This document shows, in pieces, positions 1 through 8,617 of a stretch of 64,000 nucleotides of DNA. A model generated the notes under the pieces. That model was not told the DNA's origin. It searched no databases and worked only from the letters and a program-made list of their open reading frames with translations. Source of the stretch: Pseudomonas lurida (GTDB lineage Bacteria; Pseudomonadota; Gammaproteobacteria; Pseudomonadales; Pseudomonadaceae); contig NZ_PDJB01000001.1 of the NCBI RefSeq assembly GCF_002563895.1, positions 4,075,501 through 4,139,500 on the forward strand, read 5' to 3'. The translations under genes were made by a program, and so were the position numbers. Within the stretch, counting starts at the first letter, position 1; the number at the start of each line of letters is the position of its first letter.

Positions 1-764
1 CTGTTGGACTTGACCACGACCTTGCGAAACTCTTCCACGGTCTGCAGTTTGCTGCGGGCGCTGATCGTAGCGTTCAGTTGCTGCCCCTTGATCGCGGGCA
101 AGGCGCCGAGCTGTCCAGCCGAGACTTCGGTGTTCTGCGCTTCCAGGGCACTGCTGATGTCCGACGGCATCAACGCATACTTTTCCAGCAAGGCGGGGTC
201 CAGCCAGATGCGCATGGCGTAGCCGGAGCCCAACGTCTGCACATCGCCGACGCCGTCTATCCGGCTGATGGAGTCGAGCAAGGTGGTGGAAATGTAGTCA
301 CCTATCTGGGTGCCGGTGACACTGGGGTCGTCCGATGCCAGGGCGACAATCATCAAGAAGTCAGAGCCGCCCTTGGTCACGGTCAGGCCTTCGCTTTGTA
401 CCGACTGCGGCAGCCTCGACTCGGCTTGTTGCAGCTTGTTCTGCACCTGCATCTGGGCAACGTCCGGGTCGGTGCCGGCAGTAAAGGTCAAACTGATGCT
501 GGCACTGCCTGCCGAGCTGCTGGTGGCCGACATATAGGTCAGGTTATCCAGGCCCTTCATCTGCTGCTCGATGACCTGGGTCACCGAGTCTTCGACGGTC
601 TTGGCCGAGGCCCCGTTGTAGGTGGCGGAAATCTTCACCGTGGGCGGCGCGATATCCGGGTATTGCTCCAACGGCAACTGGCTGATGGACAGGCTGCCAC
701 CGAGCATGATCACGATGGCAATGACCCAGGCGAAAATCGGTCGATCAATAAAAAAGTGCGCCAC
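1..764 (-). CDS. RND multidrug efflux permease (HAE1/AcrB-MexB family), N-terminal part
   Basis: Inner-membrane proton-driven pump subunit. Only about 254 N-terminal residues are visible; the gene runs off the left edge. The translated start (MAHFFIDRPIFAWV, then QLPLEQYPDIAPP) is the hallmark of HAE1 pumps: first transmembrane helix, then the porter domain with the QMQVQNKLQQA-type segment. The start is GTG, two bases after the stop of the adaptor gene, so the two are probably translationally coupled. The drug spectrum cannot be told from this part. Confidence 0.93.
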   Translation of the reverse strand, partial: MAHFFIDRPIFAWVIAIVIMLGGSLSISQLPLEQYPDIAPPTVKISATYNGASAKTVEDSVTQVIEQQMKGLDNLTYMSATSSSAGSASISLTFTAGTDPDVAQMQVQNKLQQAESRLPQSVQSEGLTVTKGGSDFLMIVALASDDPSVTGTQIGDYISTTLLDSISRIDGVGDVQTLGSGYAMRIWLDPALLEKYALMPSDISSALEAQNTEVSAGQLGALPAIKGQQLNATISARSKLQTVEEFRKVVVKSN

Positions 765-766
765 GC

Positions 767-1951
767 TCAACCCTCCTTCGCGGGGGTGGGAGGTGTCGCC
801 GCCTGAGCATTGGCATCCTGCACTTGGACCGCGGCGCCGGCACGGACTTTTTGTCCGCCTTCGACAATCAATTGGTCCCCCGCCTGCAGGCCTACCGTCA
901 CCCACCACTGATTCCCCACCGCCCGATCGATGGTCAGCTCACGCTGTTCGACCTTGCCGTCGACCACCAGCAACGCGGTGGTCACGCCACTGGCGCTGCG
1001 GTTCACGGCTTTTTGCGGAACCAGGATGGCCTGCTCGTCGCGCGCCTGTTCGAGCACCGCGCGGACATACATGCCCGGTAGCAGCAGGTGCTCCGGGTTG
1101 GCGAACTCCGCACGCAGGGTGACCGTGCCCGTCCCCTCGTTGACACTCACACCACTGACTTTGAGCCGCCCCTGCTGGTTGTAGGCGCTGCCATCGTCCA
1201 GCTTCAGGCTGACCCGTGCCTGGCCATCACCGCTGGACTGCAGCGCGCCGCTGGCCAGGTCGCGCTTGAGCTTGAGCAATTCGGTGGTCGATTGGGTCAC
1301 ATCCACATAGATCGGATCGAGTTGCTGCACCGTGGTCAAGGCACTGTCCTGATTAGCCACCACCAACGCCCCCGGGGTCACGGTGGAGGTTTCGATGCGC
1401 CCGCTGACCGGTGAGGTAATACGGGTGTAGGCCAGGTTGATCCGGGCGGTCTGGACTTCGGCCTCGGCAACTTGTACGTCGGCGGCGGCCGTCAGCAAGG
1501 TCGCCTGGGCGTCTTCGTTATCTTGCTGGCTGATGGCATTGATCTTCACCAGGTCGGCATCGCGCCTGGCGGTGGCCTGCGCCGATTTGAGCGTGGCGCG
1601 GTACTTGGCCAGGCTCGCCTGGGCCTGTGCCAGCGCGGCGGTGTAGGACGCCGCATCCAATTGGTACAAGGCTTGCCCGACCTTGACATCCGCACCCTCG
1701 ACAAACAGTCGCCGCTGGACGATGCCGCCGACCTGCGGACGAATCTGCGCCACCATGAAGGCCTGGGTGCGCCCCGCCAGCTCAGTGGTCAGCACTTGGC
1801 TCTGGGGTTTTATGCTGATCACCGAGACTTTGGGCGTGACTGCCTCAGGAGGTGGCTCGCCGCCGGAGCAGCCGCCGAGCATGGCCAGAACGATCAAGGA
1901 CAGGAAAACCGCGGCGGTTACCAGGTATTTGGCGATTATTTTCGTGGACAT
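767..1951 (-). CDS. RND efflux periplasmic adaptor (membrane fusion) lipoprotein
   Basis: Links the inner-membrane RND pump to an outer-membrane channel. The 394-residue product has a lipoprotein signal peptide with lipobox LGGC (Cys28), a barrel-sandwich/lipoyl half motif (QIRPQVGGIVQRR), an alpha-helical hairpin rich in Ala and Gln, the second lipoyl half (ITSPVSGRI) and a beta-barrel region. It is first gene of an operon with the pump permease. No outer-membrane channel gene is seen before the window ends. It is divergent from the BaeSR-like regulators, which probably control it. Confidence 0.93.
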   Translation of the reverse strand: MSTKIIAKYLVTAAVFLSLIVLAMLGGCSGGEPPPEAVTPKVSVISIKPQSQVLTTELAGRTQAFMVAQIRPQVGGIVQRRLFVEGADVKVGQALYQLDAASYTAALAQAQASLAKYRATLKSAQATARRDADLVKINAISQQDNEDAQATLLTAAADVQVAEAEVQTARINLAYTRITSPVSGRIETSTVTPGALVVANQDSALTTVQQLDPIYVDVTQSTTELLKLKRDLASGALQSSGDGQARVSLKLDDGSAYNQQGRLKVSGVSVNEGTGTVTLRAEFANPEHLLLPGMYVRAVLEQARDEQAILVPQKAVNRSASGVTTALLVVDGKVEQRELTIDRAVGNQWWVTVGLQAGDQLIVEGGQKVRAGAAVQVQDANAQAATPPTPAKEG

Positions 1952-2095
1952 AGCGGCCTCTGCAACACGGAATGGCTTGAGTCAGCGCCATCCTGCAAGG
2001 CAAATGTGCAGGAAAATTGAAGATTGCCCAGCCCGGTTGAATCTTTCCTTTACCAGGGCCTAAATGGTCCCACCTATTCTTGATGGCCCACCTGC

Positions 2096-3481
2096 ATGAA
2101 GTTGAGTATCTCCACCAAACTGTTTATTGCGGTACTGGCCGGTGTGCTGCTGGTCATCCTGAGCATGGGCCTGGCGACAAGCTGGAGTTTTGGACGGGGC
2201 TTTCTCGGGTATCTCAATGAGCAGGCACTGGAGCGCATGGCGCCGGTGCTGCCACGCCTGGCCAGTGCTTATGCGCGGGAGGGCAATTGGGAGTTCCTGC
2301 GTAACCAGCCGGATCGCTGGTTCGACATCATGCGGCCCGAGCTCGGCGAAGATCCGGCGAAGAACGACTTGCGCACCCCCTTGGCCTCGGACCTGACGGG
2401 CGCCCTGTTCCGGATCGCCCTGCTGGATAAACATAAGAAGCGCGTGAACGGCTACCCGGATATTGGCACCGACGCGCTGTTACGCCCGATTGTGGTGGCC
2501 GATGAAACCGTGGGCTGGCTGGCCGTGACCCCGTTCCAGAGCGTGACCGAAGCCGGCGGCGAACGGTTCCAGCAATACCAGTTACGCACCAGCCTGGTCA
2601 TGGGCGCCTTCTCGCTGTTGCTGGCGATGCTGATTGCCTGGTGGATCGCCCGCACGCTGCTGGAGCCGGTCAAGCGGGTGGCTGCGGCAACACATCGCCT
2701 GGCCAGCGGCGAATTCAGCAGCCGGGTGGCGGTGACTTCCAATGACGAAGTGGGCCAATTGGCCCGTGACTTCAACCAGCTCGCCTACACCCTGGAACGC
2801 AATGAGCAGATGCGCCGCGAATTCATGGCCGATGTGTCCCACGAACTGCGTACCCCGCTGTCGGTACTGCGCGGCGAGCTGGAGGCCATCGAGGATGGCG
2901 TGCGCACCCTCGACCAAGGCTCGATGCAGTCCTTGCAGGGCGAAGTGAGCATGCTCAGCAAGCTGGTGGATGACCTGTATGAGCTATCCCTGGCGGATGT
3001 CGGGGCGCTGACCTACCGCAAGAGCGCGTGCGCACTGGAGCCGCTGCTGCGCGCCAGTGTGTCGATGTTCCAGGAGCGCTTGAACGCGCGCCACCTGCGC
3101 ATCGAACTGGATTTGCCAGCGCCGCCCGTGGAACTGCTGGCCGATGCCGGTCGCTTGCAGCAACTGTTCTCCAATCTGCTGGAAAATACTGTGCGCTACA
3201 CCGACCCGAATGGGCTAATACGTATCAGCGTCGTCCTGGATCGCGCTGACGTGTGCATCGACATCCTCGACTCCGGCCCTGGTGTTTCGGCCGAGCAATT
3301 GCCGCGCCTGTTCGAGCGCTTCTATCGCGGCGAATCCTCGCGCAACCGTGCCAGCGGCGGGGCCGGACTGGGGCTCGCGATCTGCCACAGCATCGCCCTC
3401 GCCCACGGCGGCAGCCTCAGCGCCGCTCACTCCCCGCTCGGCGGCCTTTGGCTGAGCCTGCGCCTCCCCCGGAATACCTGA
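2096..3481 (+). CDS. baeS: BaeS-like sensor histidine kinase
   Basis: Membrane sensor of 461 residues. TM1 lies at about 7-29, a periplasmic sensing loop follows, TM2 is at about 163-185, then HAMP, HisKA with phospho-acceptor His249 in the box VSHELRTP, and an HATPase domain with N, G1 (DSGPGV) and G2 (GLGLAI) boxes. It is followed after 3 bp by its response regulator and is divergent from the RND pump, as in envelope-stress BaeSR systems that induce efflux genes. The symbol is by family resemblance; Pseudomonas orthologues may carry other names. Confidence 0.88.
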   Translation: MKLSISTKLFIAVLAGVLLVILSMGLATSWSFGRGFLGYLNEQALERMAPVLPRLASAYAREGNWEFLRNQPDRWFDIMRPELGEDPAKNDLRTPLASDLTGALFRIALLDKHKKRVNGYPDIGTDALLRPIVVADETVGWLAVTPFQSVTEAGGERFQQYQLRTSLVMGAFSLLLAMLIAWWIARTLLEPVKRVAAATHRLASGEFSSRVAVTSNDEVGQLARDFNQLAYTLERNEQMRREFMADVSHELRTPLSVLRGELEAIEDGVRTLDQGSMQSLQGEVSMLSKLVDDLYELSLADVGALTYRKSACALEPLLRASVSMFQERLNARHLRIELDLPAPPVELLADAGRLQQLFSNLLENTVRYTDPNGLIRISVVLDRADVCIDILDSGPGVSAEQLPRLFERFYRGESSRNRASGGAGLGLAICHSIALAHGGSLSAAHSPLGGLWLSLRLPRNT

Positions 3482-3484
3482 CTC

Positions 3485-4168
3485 ATGAGCGAAGATAGCC
3501 CGATCCTCATCGTTGAAGACGAACCCAAGCTGGCCGCATTGCTGCAGGATTACCTGGTCGCCGCGGGTTACCCGACCCTGTGCCTGGACAACGGCCTGCA
3601 GGTGGTACCGAGCGTGCGCGCCCAGCCCCCTCGCCTGATTTTGCTCGACCTGATGCTGCCTGGGCGCGACGGTATGCAAGTGTGCCGGGACCTGCGCGGT
3701 TTCAGCGCCGTGCCGATCATAATGATCACTGCCCGCGTCGAAGAAGTAGACCGCCTGCTCGGCCTCGACCTGGGCGCCGACGACTACATCTGCAAGCCCT
3801 TCAGCCCTCGCGAGGTGGTCGCCAGGGTCAAGGCCATCCTGCGCCGTGGCCCCCAACTGCTGAGCACTACCCCAACGCGACTGCGGATCGACGAAACGCA
3901 GTACCGCGCGTCACTCGATGGCGTCGCCTTGGACCTTACACCGCTGGAGTTGCGACTGCTGAGCACGTTTGCACGCTCCGCCGGCCGGGTATTTTCCCGC
4001 GACCAACTGCTCGACAAGCTCTACTCCGACCACCGCGTAGTCACCGACCGTACGGTGGACAGCCATATCCGCAACCTGCGGCGCAAGCTGGAGCAGGCGT
4101 GCCCGGGGGAAACGCCCATCGAGTCCTTGTATGGGGTGGGCTATCGGTTTCAGTTGTCCGGCGCCTGA
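3485..4168 (+). CDS. baeR: BaeR-like OmpR-family response regulator
   Basis: DNA-binding partner of the upstream kinase. 227 residues: receiver domain with acidic pocket E11-D12, phospho-acceptor Asp55 (LLDLMLPG), Thr in MITAR and Lys in CKPFSP, then a winged-helix OmpR-type output domain ([29 protein letters not shown]). The start lies 3 bp after the kinase stop. Its most likely target is the divergent efflux operon; the 144-bp region between them holds no operator I can name with confidence. Confidence 0.9.
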   Translation: MSEDSPILIVEDEPKLAALLQDYLVAAGYPTLCLDNGLQVVPSVRAQPPRLILLDLMLPGRDGMQVCRDLRGFSAVPIIMITARVEEVDRLLGLDLGADDYICKPFSPREVVARVKAILRRGPQLLSTTPTRLRIDETQYRASLDGVALDLTPLELRLLSTFARSAGRVFSRDQLLDKLYSDHRVVTDRTVDSHIRNLRRKLEQACPGETPIESLYGVGYRFQLSGA

Positions 4169-4217
4169 GGACTCGAAGGGTCAAGGCTATTCGAGGTAGC
4201 GCTATAGTGAGCAGCCC

Positions 4218-4376
4218 CTAGGTCGAATGGCCCTCGTTACGATTTTGTTGTTTTTTAACGCTTTTCCCGTTCTTTCGCTCATGTTGGTGGTGAATGAACC
4301 AGGCGACTAAAAGTAGACCTGCCACCCCAAAAATGAATAACAACAGCTCTATTGCGGGACCTTCGTGTGAAAACAT
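4218..4376 (-). CDS. Small single-pass membrane protein (52 aa)
   Basis: Start ATG is preceded by a strong ribosome site, GAGGAA, 6 bp upstream. The product begins MFSHEGPAIE, continues with a hydrophobic helix at about residues 11-28 (LLLFIFGVAGLLLVAWFI) and ends in a hydrophilic basic tail (HHQHERKNGKSVKKQQNRNE). It is therefore predicted to sit in the inner membrane with a positive, cytoplasmic C-terminus. Function is unknown. It converges with the BaeR-like gene, 49 bp away. It is short, so coding status rests on the ribosome site and the sensible topology. Confidence 0.65.
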   Translation of the reverse strand: MFSHEGPAIELLLFIFGVAGLLLVAWFIHHQHERKNGKSVKKQQNRNEGHST

Positions 4377-4744
4377 GTTTCGTTCCTCGTCCTGAAGTAT
4401 CGCGCCTCAACAACCAGCGCTACCGAAATTATTCGTAACAATTCATACATTTTCAGAGTAGTCGCCAAAGCCAGAGGTGACAACCCTAAAAGCCTCAGAA
4501 CCATTGATCTAGACACGTCACCCGTCGAAAAAACCGCGCAGGGTCATCAGAAGTTGAGGCTGTAGGACTGGGCGCGCGCGCCTTGGAAGCGCACTAACAC
4601 GCTTAGCAAATTGGCCATTAGCAGGCGCCCCGCCACCGTGCTCACTGGATGATGACGGCCAGAGCGGTGCGCCGGCAGTGAACCGTTGGCACTTTTTCAA
4701 CTGGGGCCTGTCAACCGTGCATCAATGCCAAGTGATAGCTCATC

Positions 4745-4990
4745 ATGCACAGCTGGAAGAAAATATCGTTGACTGAGGGTTTAGAGCGGAGCCTGCCTGG
4801 GCACCAGGTAGATTGCATCCTGGTGAATGGCTGGACTGCGACCATACTGGTACGACAGCCCGAACATGACGCTATGTTCTGCACGACAGGTATCAACCTT
4901 GCCACGCTCGCAGATAGCCCAAGCATTCAGAAGCTTGCTGATGAACTTGTGTTTGAAATAGACATGTCGAGGGGCGGGAGAGCCGGCTAG
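4745..4990 (+). CDS. Hypothetical protein (81 aa), doubtful
   Basis: An 81-residue frame (begins MHSWKKISLTEG, includes VDCILVNGWTATILVRQPEHDAMFC) with a soluble composition. No good ribosome binding site precedes the ATG and I recognise no family. It lies in the otherwise gene-poor stretch 4377-5008, where I see no other supported feature. It may be a spurious frame. Confidence 0.3.
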   Translation: MHSWKKISLTEGLERSLPGHQVDCILVNGWTATILVRQPEHDAMFCTTGINLATLADSPSIQKLADELVFEIDMSRGGRAG

Positions 4991-5008
4991 CTCCCCCCTA
5001 CTTACTTG

Positions 5009-5212
5009 TTATTCTGCGGTACTTGCGAGAAATTCGCCCGCTCTACGAACGAGCATCCTCCACTCCTTCCCGTTGATGAGGCCGGTGCTCTCCATATCGT
5101 CGGCCTGCCTCAGCAACTCGAAATATTTATCCTCAATATCCTGTTCGTCTACCGCATGGGCGTAGATAGCCGCCCAGGCTTTTACCGCAGAACGCTGCGT
5201 TGATGGTTGCAT
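5009..5212 (-). CDS. Hypothetical protein (67 aa)
   Basis: A 67-residue acidic, helical soluble protein (begins MQPSTQRSAVKAWAAIYAHAVDEQD; contains YFELLRQADDMESTGLI). An AGGTG ribosome site lies 6 bp before the ATG, and the composition looks like a real small protein. No family is recognised and no function is proposed. Confidence 0.55.
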   Translation of the reverse strand: MQPSTQRSAVKAWAAIYAHAVDEQDIEDKYFELLRQADDMESTGLINGKEWRMLVRRAGEFLASTAE

Positions 5213-5406
5213 TTGAGCACCTGATTATGTCCGCGGAAATAGAGCGGTGCCCATCAAAAATCGTTCATCTGCGCGGCGGTCGATCCGACCAGTGGTGGCA
5301 TGTGGCTATGACTGATTCTTATTGCACAGGCCGCCGCGACATCGAGCCTGTGCCGATGTCGCCAAGCCCCGGCAACGGGCATCTGCAAGCCCGCGCCGCT
5401 TGATTA

Positions 5407-5523
5407 TCAGCAAGTGCCAGGCGGTATCCCGTCTTTGTTGAAATCCTTCAGGCGCTCGCGCTCCTTCTCAGTTGAATGCGCCGGGGTTTCTTGCTCTGGC
5501 TCGGTGTTCTTTTCTTCAGTCAT
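5407..5523 (-). CDS. Tiny hydrophilic protein (38 aa)
   Basis: Starts MTEEKNTEPEQETPAHSTEK and ends in FNKDGIPPGTC. A GAGGA ribosome site lies 8 bp before the ATG. The N-terminal half is acidic and probably disordered; the C-terminal motif DGIPPGTC looks like the conserved end of a small Pseudomonas protein family, but this is from memory of similar proteins, not a search. Function is unknown. Between this gene and the chemotaxis receptor (5524-5991) I see no other gene. Confidence 0.5.
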   Translation of the reverse strand: MTEEKNTEPEQETPAHSTEKERERLKDFNKDGIPPGTC

Positions 5524-5991
5524 TACGATGTCCTCTGGGTGGTAGCTATTTCGGCACCTGCCGGAATCAGCAGTTCAAACCAATACCACCCCACCTTCCA
5601 TACAGCGCCCGACAAGAACGCCCCGCAACCCTTAATGACCTGACGATGCCACCCTCGAGAACGAAGAGTTCATAACGCTGACTCCGGCCGGAGTGCGCAC
5701 CGCGCAAGGGTGAGCTGATGCAGACCGAGCGTGGGCGTGGCGCACACAGCCCGTGGCATCGCCGAACTCTTCTTGCTGGACGCCGATAGAAAGCGCAGCC
5801 CCAATTGATTAGCGCGCAATCATTTGGCGCGCCTATCACTTCCATACATTCTTTTGCATTCCTCGTTTCAGGCCTAGCCCGCAAGCTGCAACCGAATCTC
5901 ACTGTGCTGCATAAAAAGGCCGCCTTTGTTCGTGATCAACGACATGGCGTGGGAGTGCCACGCCACTAAACTCCGGCCCTTGGAGGCCTCT

Positions 5992-7617
5992 ATGAAATTA
6001 AGATCCCTGAGTATCGCGCGAAGAGCCTTTGTCTGCTTTGGCCTGATTACATGCCTGCTCATCAGCTTGGCAGCCTTCTCTTATCTACAAATTAATCGGC
6101 TACGTGCCGCTGAGCAGAACATCGAGCAAAACTCCCTCCCCAGTATCCAGGTCATTGACGATATCCAAATCGCCCTGCTTCACGCCCGCCTTGAAAGTAT
6201 TCGCATGCTCTCTAGCGCCACCCGCGATGTGCATGACTTCTCGCTGTCAAAAGTCCAGGAAGCTATACAGACACTTCAGTCGAAGACTGATTATTATCGC
6301 GCGCACCTGATGTCTGGGGAGCAAGACGAAATCCAATTCGCGAAGGCCAACCAGGCCATGACTGCCTACATCGACGGCCTCAGAAAAGTCATTGCAATGG
6401 ATTCATCCGACCATGATCAAGCGGTTATTTTTGCCAATACCGAGCAAGCGCAAAGAGCCACCGACTATCAAGAGCAACTGACCGTTCTGCGCGATCAAAA
6501 TGCACGCCAGGCCATGGTGTCTGGTGTAGACGCTACCGACGTATACAACCATAGCGTCCAAGTCCTGGTAGCGGTGCTGATCGTGGCATTTATGTTAACC
6601 ATCGCCTTGGCCATTTTGTTCACTCAGAGCATCGTGGGCCCAATCAGCTCATCACTTAAGTTGGCGGAGGATATCGCCGCTGGCGACCTTACCCATGACC
6701 TTGAAGTAACAGGCTCAGATGAAGCTTCGCGCTTGATGCATGCGCTGAACTTGATGCAGAAAAATTTACGCAACACCATTTTAGAAATCTCGGGTGCTTC
6801 TTCCCAGCTGAGTACCGCTGCCGTGGAAATGACCTCGATTACTGAAAGTGCTGATCGCACCCTTCAGCAACAAAATAGCGAAATAGAGCAAGCTGCTACC
6901 GCGGTCACCGAAATGAGTGCTGCGGTTGAAGAGGTTGCACGTAACGCCAACTCCACTTCTGAAGCAGCCATGCAGTCGAGCATCGCCGCAGATTTGGGTA
7001 ACCAAAAAGTCACTGAAACGTTAACGGCAATGCGCGGGTTGACGGGGTTGGTTGAAGTGTCATCCGATCAGGTGAAAGAACTGGCAGCCCAAGCTCAAGA
7101 CATCAGCAAAGTACTGAGTGTGATCAGGGCGATTGCTGAGCAAACCAACCTGCTTGCCTTGAATGCCGCCATTGAGGCGGCTCGTGCAGGAGAACAGGGT
7201 CGCGGTTTTGCAGTAGTCGCAGATGAAGTTCGAGCGCTGGCACACCGGACACAAACCTCAACGCAAGAAATTGAACAGATGATATCCACGATTCAAGCGG
7301 GCTCTTCTGCCGCGGTCGAATCAATGCAAAAGAGCACGTCCGAGGTTTATAGCACGCGAGATACTGCAGAACATGCAGGCCAGTCGCTACGCCAAATTAT
7401 TGATTCCGTGCTCGAAATTAACGACCGGAATATCCAGATTGCCACCGCGTCTGAGGAACAAGCACACGTGGCGAGGGATGTTGATCGCAGCCTGATAAGC
7501 ATCCGCGACCTTGCAGTGCAGAGCAGTGAAGGCACTCGCCAAACACTCACAGCGAGCAACGAACTTTCTCGCCTGGCTGTCAACTTGAACGATCTGGTTC
7601 TTCGCTTCAGGACGTAG
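5992..7617 (+). CDS. Methyl-accepting chemotaxis protein (four-helix-bundle ligand domain)
   Basis: Transmembrane chemoreceptor of 541 residues signalling through CheW/CheA. TM1 is at about 12-33, a short periplasmic helical domain of the 4HB_MCP type runs to about 187, TM2 at about 188-210, then HAMP and the MA signalling domain with the conserved hairpin tip ([20 protein letters not shown]). The end lacks a CheR-tethering pentapeptide. I chose the ATG at 5992 because GGAG lies 7 bp upstream; an in-frame ATG exists 66 bp earlier without a ribosome site. Base composition is lower in GC than its neighbours, which hints at a different history. The ligand cannot be told. Confidence 0.93.
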   Translation: MKLRSLSIARRAFVCFGLITCLLISLAAFSYLQINRLRAAEQNIEQNSLPSIQVIDDIQIALLHARLESIRMLSSATRDVHDFSLSKVQEAIQTLQSKTDYYRAHLMSGEQDEIQFAKANQAMTAYIDGLRKVIAMDSSDHDQAVIFANTEQAQRATDYQEQLTVLRDQNARQAMVSGVDATDVYNHSVQVLVAVLIVAFMLTIALAILFTQSIVGPISSSLKLAEDIAAGDLTHDLEVTGSDEASRLMHALNLMQKNLRNTILEISGASSQLSTAAVEMTSITESADRTLQQQNSEIEQAATAVTEMSAAVEEVARNANSTSEAAMQSSIAADLGNQKVTETLTAMRGLTGLVEVSSDQVKELAAQAQDISKVLSVIRAIAEQTNLLALNAAIEAARAGEQGRGFAVVADEVRALAHRTQTSTQEIEQMISTIQAGSSAAVESMQKSTSEVYSTRDTAEHAGQSLRQIIDSVLEINDRNIQIATASEEQAHVARDVDRSLISIRDLAVQSSEGTRQTLTASNELSRLAVNLNDLVLRFRT

Positions 7618-7754
7618 GAGGTGGTCGCAGAGAAGGAAATGCAGCACCGGGCAAGGCCGGGCACGGGGTAGTCCATGGAACGTATCCGGCTTCGCGGCCA
7701 AGTGATTGCAAACCTTAACATCAGCGACGTCACTGGGTAGTTTTGCGCAGCCAC

Positions 7755-7780
7755 AAAAAAGCCGATCTAGCTGATCGGCT
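7755..7780 (-). terminator. Intrinsic terminator of tRNA-Pro transcript
   Basis: An 8-bp inverted repeat (AGCCGATC / GATCGGCT, loop 5 nt) followed on the minus strand by six Us. It lies 27 bp after the tRNA-Pro 3' end and ends the minus-strand translation cluster. Confidence 0.85.
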
Positions 7781-7807
7781 CAAGTGTCTGATTTTACTCA
7801 GGAATAA

Positions 7808-7884
7808 TGGTCGGGACGGAGTGATTCGAACACTCGACCCCTAGCACCCCATGCTAGTGCGCTACCGGACTGCGCTACGCCCCG
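7808..7884 (-). tRNA. tRNA-Pro(GGG)
   Basis: A 77-nt cloverleaf: acceptor CGGGGCG pairing with CGTCCCG, D-arm, anticodon stem CTAGC/GCTAG around loop ATGGGGT (anticodon GGG), T-arm with GTTCGAATC, encoded CCA. It lies downstream of the merR-like gene, and a perfect 10-bp stem-loop (7901-7925) sits between them. Confidence 0.95.
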
Positions 7885-7974
7885 ACTAGGCGTGTTACTG
7901 GGTTCGCTTCTTAAGGAAGCGAACCGGAATATACCGCAAGCTTTTGAAATGTGGAAGTATTTTAAAAGCCGGAA

Positions 7975-8331
7975 TTACTTTTTCAGAACCACCAGCACAT
8001 CTTCGAGCTCGGAGATCATCTGGCGTATCAGTTGCTTGTATTGGGTGGTGTCGTCTTTGGCTTCATCACCGGACATGCGCTGGCGCGCGCCGCTGATGGT
8101 GAACCCCTGGTCGTACAGCAACGCGCGGATCTGTCGGATCATCAGCACGTCCTGGCGCTGATAATACCGACGGTTCCCGGTGCGTTTGACGGGGTTGAGT
8201 TGAGGAAACTCCTGCTCCCAATAGCGCAGCACGTGCGGCTTTACCGCACAGAGCTCGCTGACTTCACCAATGGTGAAGTAGCGTTTGCCTGGGATGACGG
8301 GTAGCTCGTCGTTATGACTTGGTTCCAGCAT
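7975..8331 (-). CDS. MerR-family transcriptional regulator
   Basis: A 118-residue regulator with an N-terminal MerR winged helix ([25 protein letters not shown]) and a short C-terminal coiled coil ([18 protein letters not shown]). There are no effector-binding cysteines, so it is not a metal sensor. The ATG at 8331 has GAGG just upstream and the start overlaps the end of ihfA by 20 bp. The gene is fixed in the Pseudomonas pheST-ihfA cluster; its targets are not evident. Confidence 0.88.
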   Translation of the reverse strand: MLEPSHNDELPVIPGKRYFTIGEVSELCAVKPHVLRYWEQEFPQLNPVKRTGNRRYYQRQDVLMIRQIRALLYDQGFTISGARQRMSGDEAKDDTTQYKQLIRQMISELEDVLVVLKK

Positions 8332-8614
8332 AAGCCTCAACTCGGGCCTTCAACTTCTGCCCTGGACGAAAGGTGACCACACGGCGAGCCGTGATCGGGA
8401 TTTCTTCTCCCGTTTTTGGATTGCGGCCAGGCCGCTGGCGTTTGTCCCGCAGGTCAAAATTGCCGAAACCGGACAATTTGACCTGTTCGTTGTCTTCCAG
8501 AGCGTGTCTGATCTCTTCAAAAAACAGCTCGACCAATTCCTTGGCCTCGCGCTTGTTCAGACCCAACTCTTCGTACAGACGTTCCGCCATCTCAGCTTTC
8601 GTCAAAGCCCCCAT
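8312..8614 (-). CDS. ihfA: Integration host factor subunit alpha
   Basis: DNA-bending nucleoid protein, partner of IHF-beta. 100 residues of the HU/IHF fold with the signature [22 protein letters not shown] and the intercalating proline loop ([12 protein letters not shown]). It follows pheT by 3 bp, as in other gamma-proteobacteria. A perfect IHF consensus upstream of ansB in this same window is a likely target. Confidence 0.97.
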   Translation of the reverse strand: MGALTKAEMAERLYEELGLNKREAKELVELFFEEIRHALEDNEQVKLSGFGNFDLRDKRQRPGRNPKTGEEIPITARRVVTFRPGQKLKARVEAYAGTKS

Positions 8615-8617
8615 ACG

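Noticed and set aside
1952..2095. Inverted repeat (about GAAGATT / AATCTTTC) between adaptor and kinase as a regulator box
   Set aside because: Imperfect dyad with an uneven spacer; not strong enough to call an operator.
5200..5403. 67-aa frame on the plus strand
   Set aside because: No ribosome site and it overlaps the start of the better supported minus-strand gene.
5567..5902. 111-aa frame on the minus strand between the tiny gene and the chemoreceptor
   Set aside because: Cys/Arg-rich, no ribosome site and no domain; typical of non-coding GC-rich DNA.
4169..7807. Genomic island with attachment repeats at tRNA-Pro
   Set aside because: I searched the segment for a copy of the tRNA 3' end and for an integrase and saw neither; only the looser claim is kept as a finding.
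7901..7925. Perfect 10-bp stem-loop between tRNA-Pro and merR considered as terminator
   Set aside because: No T run on either strand; kept only as a note under tRNA-Pro, perhaps an RNA-processing element.
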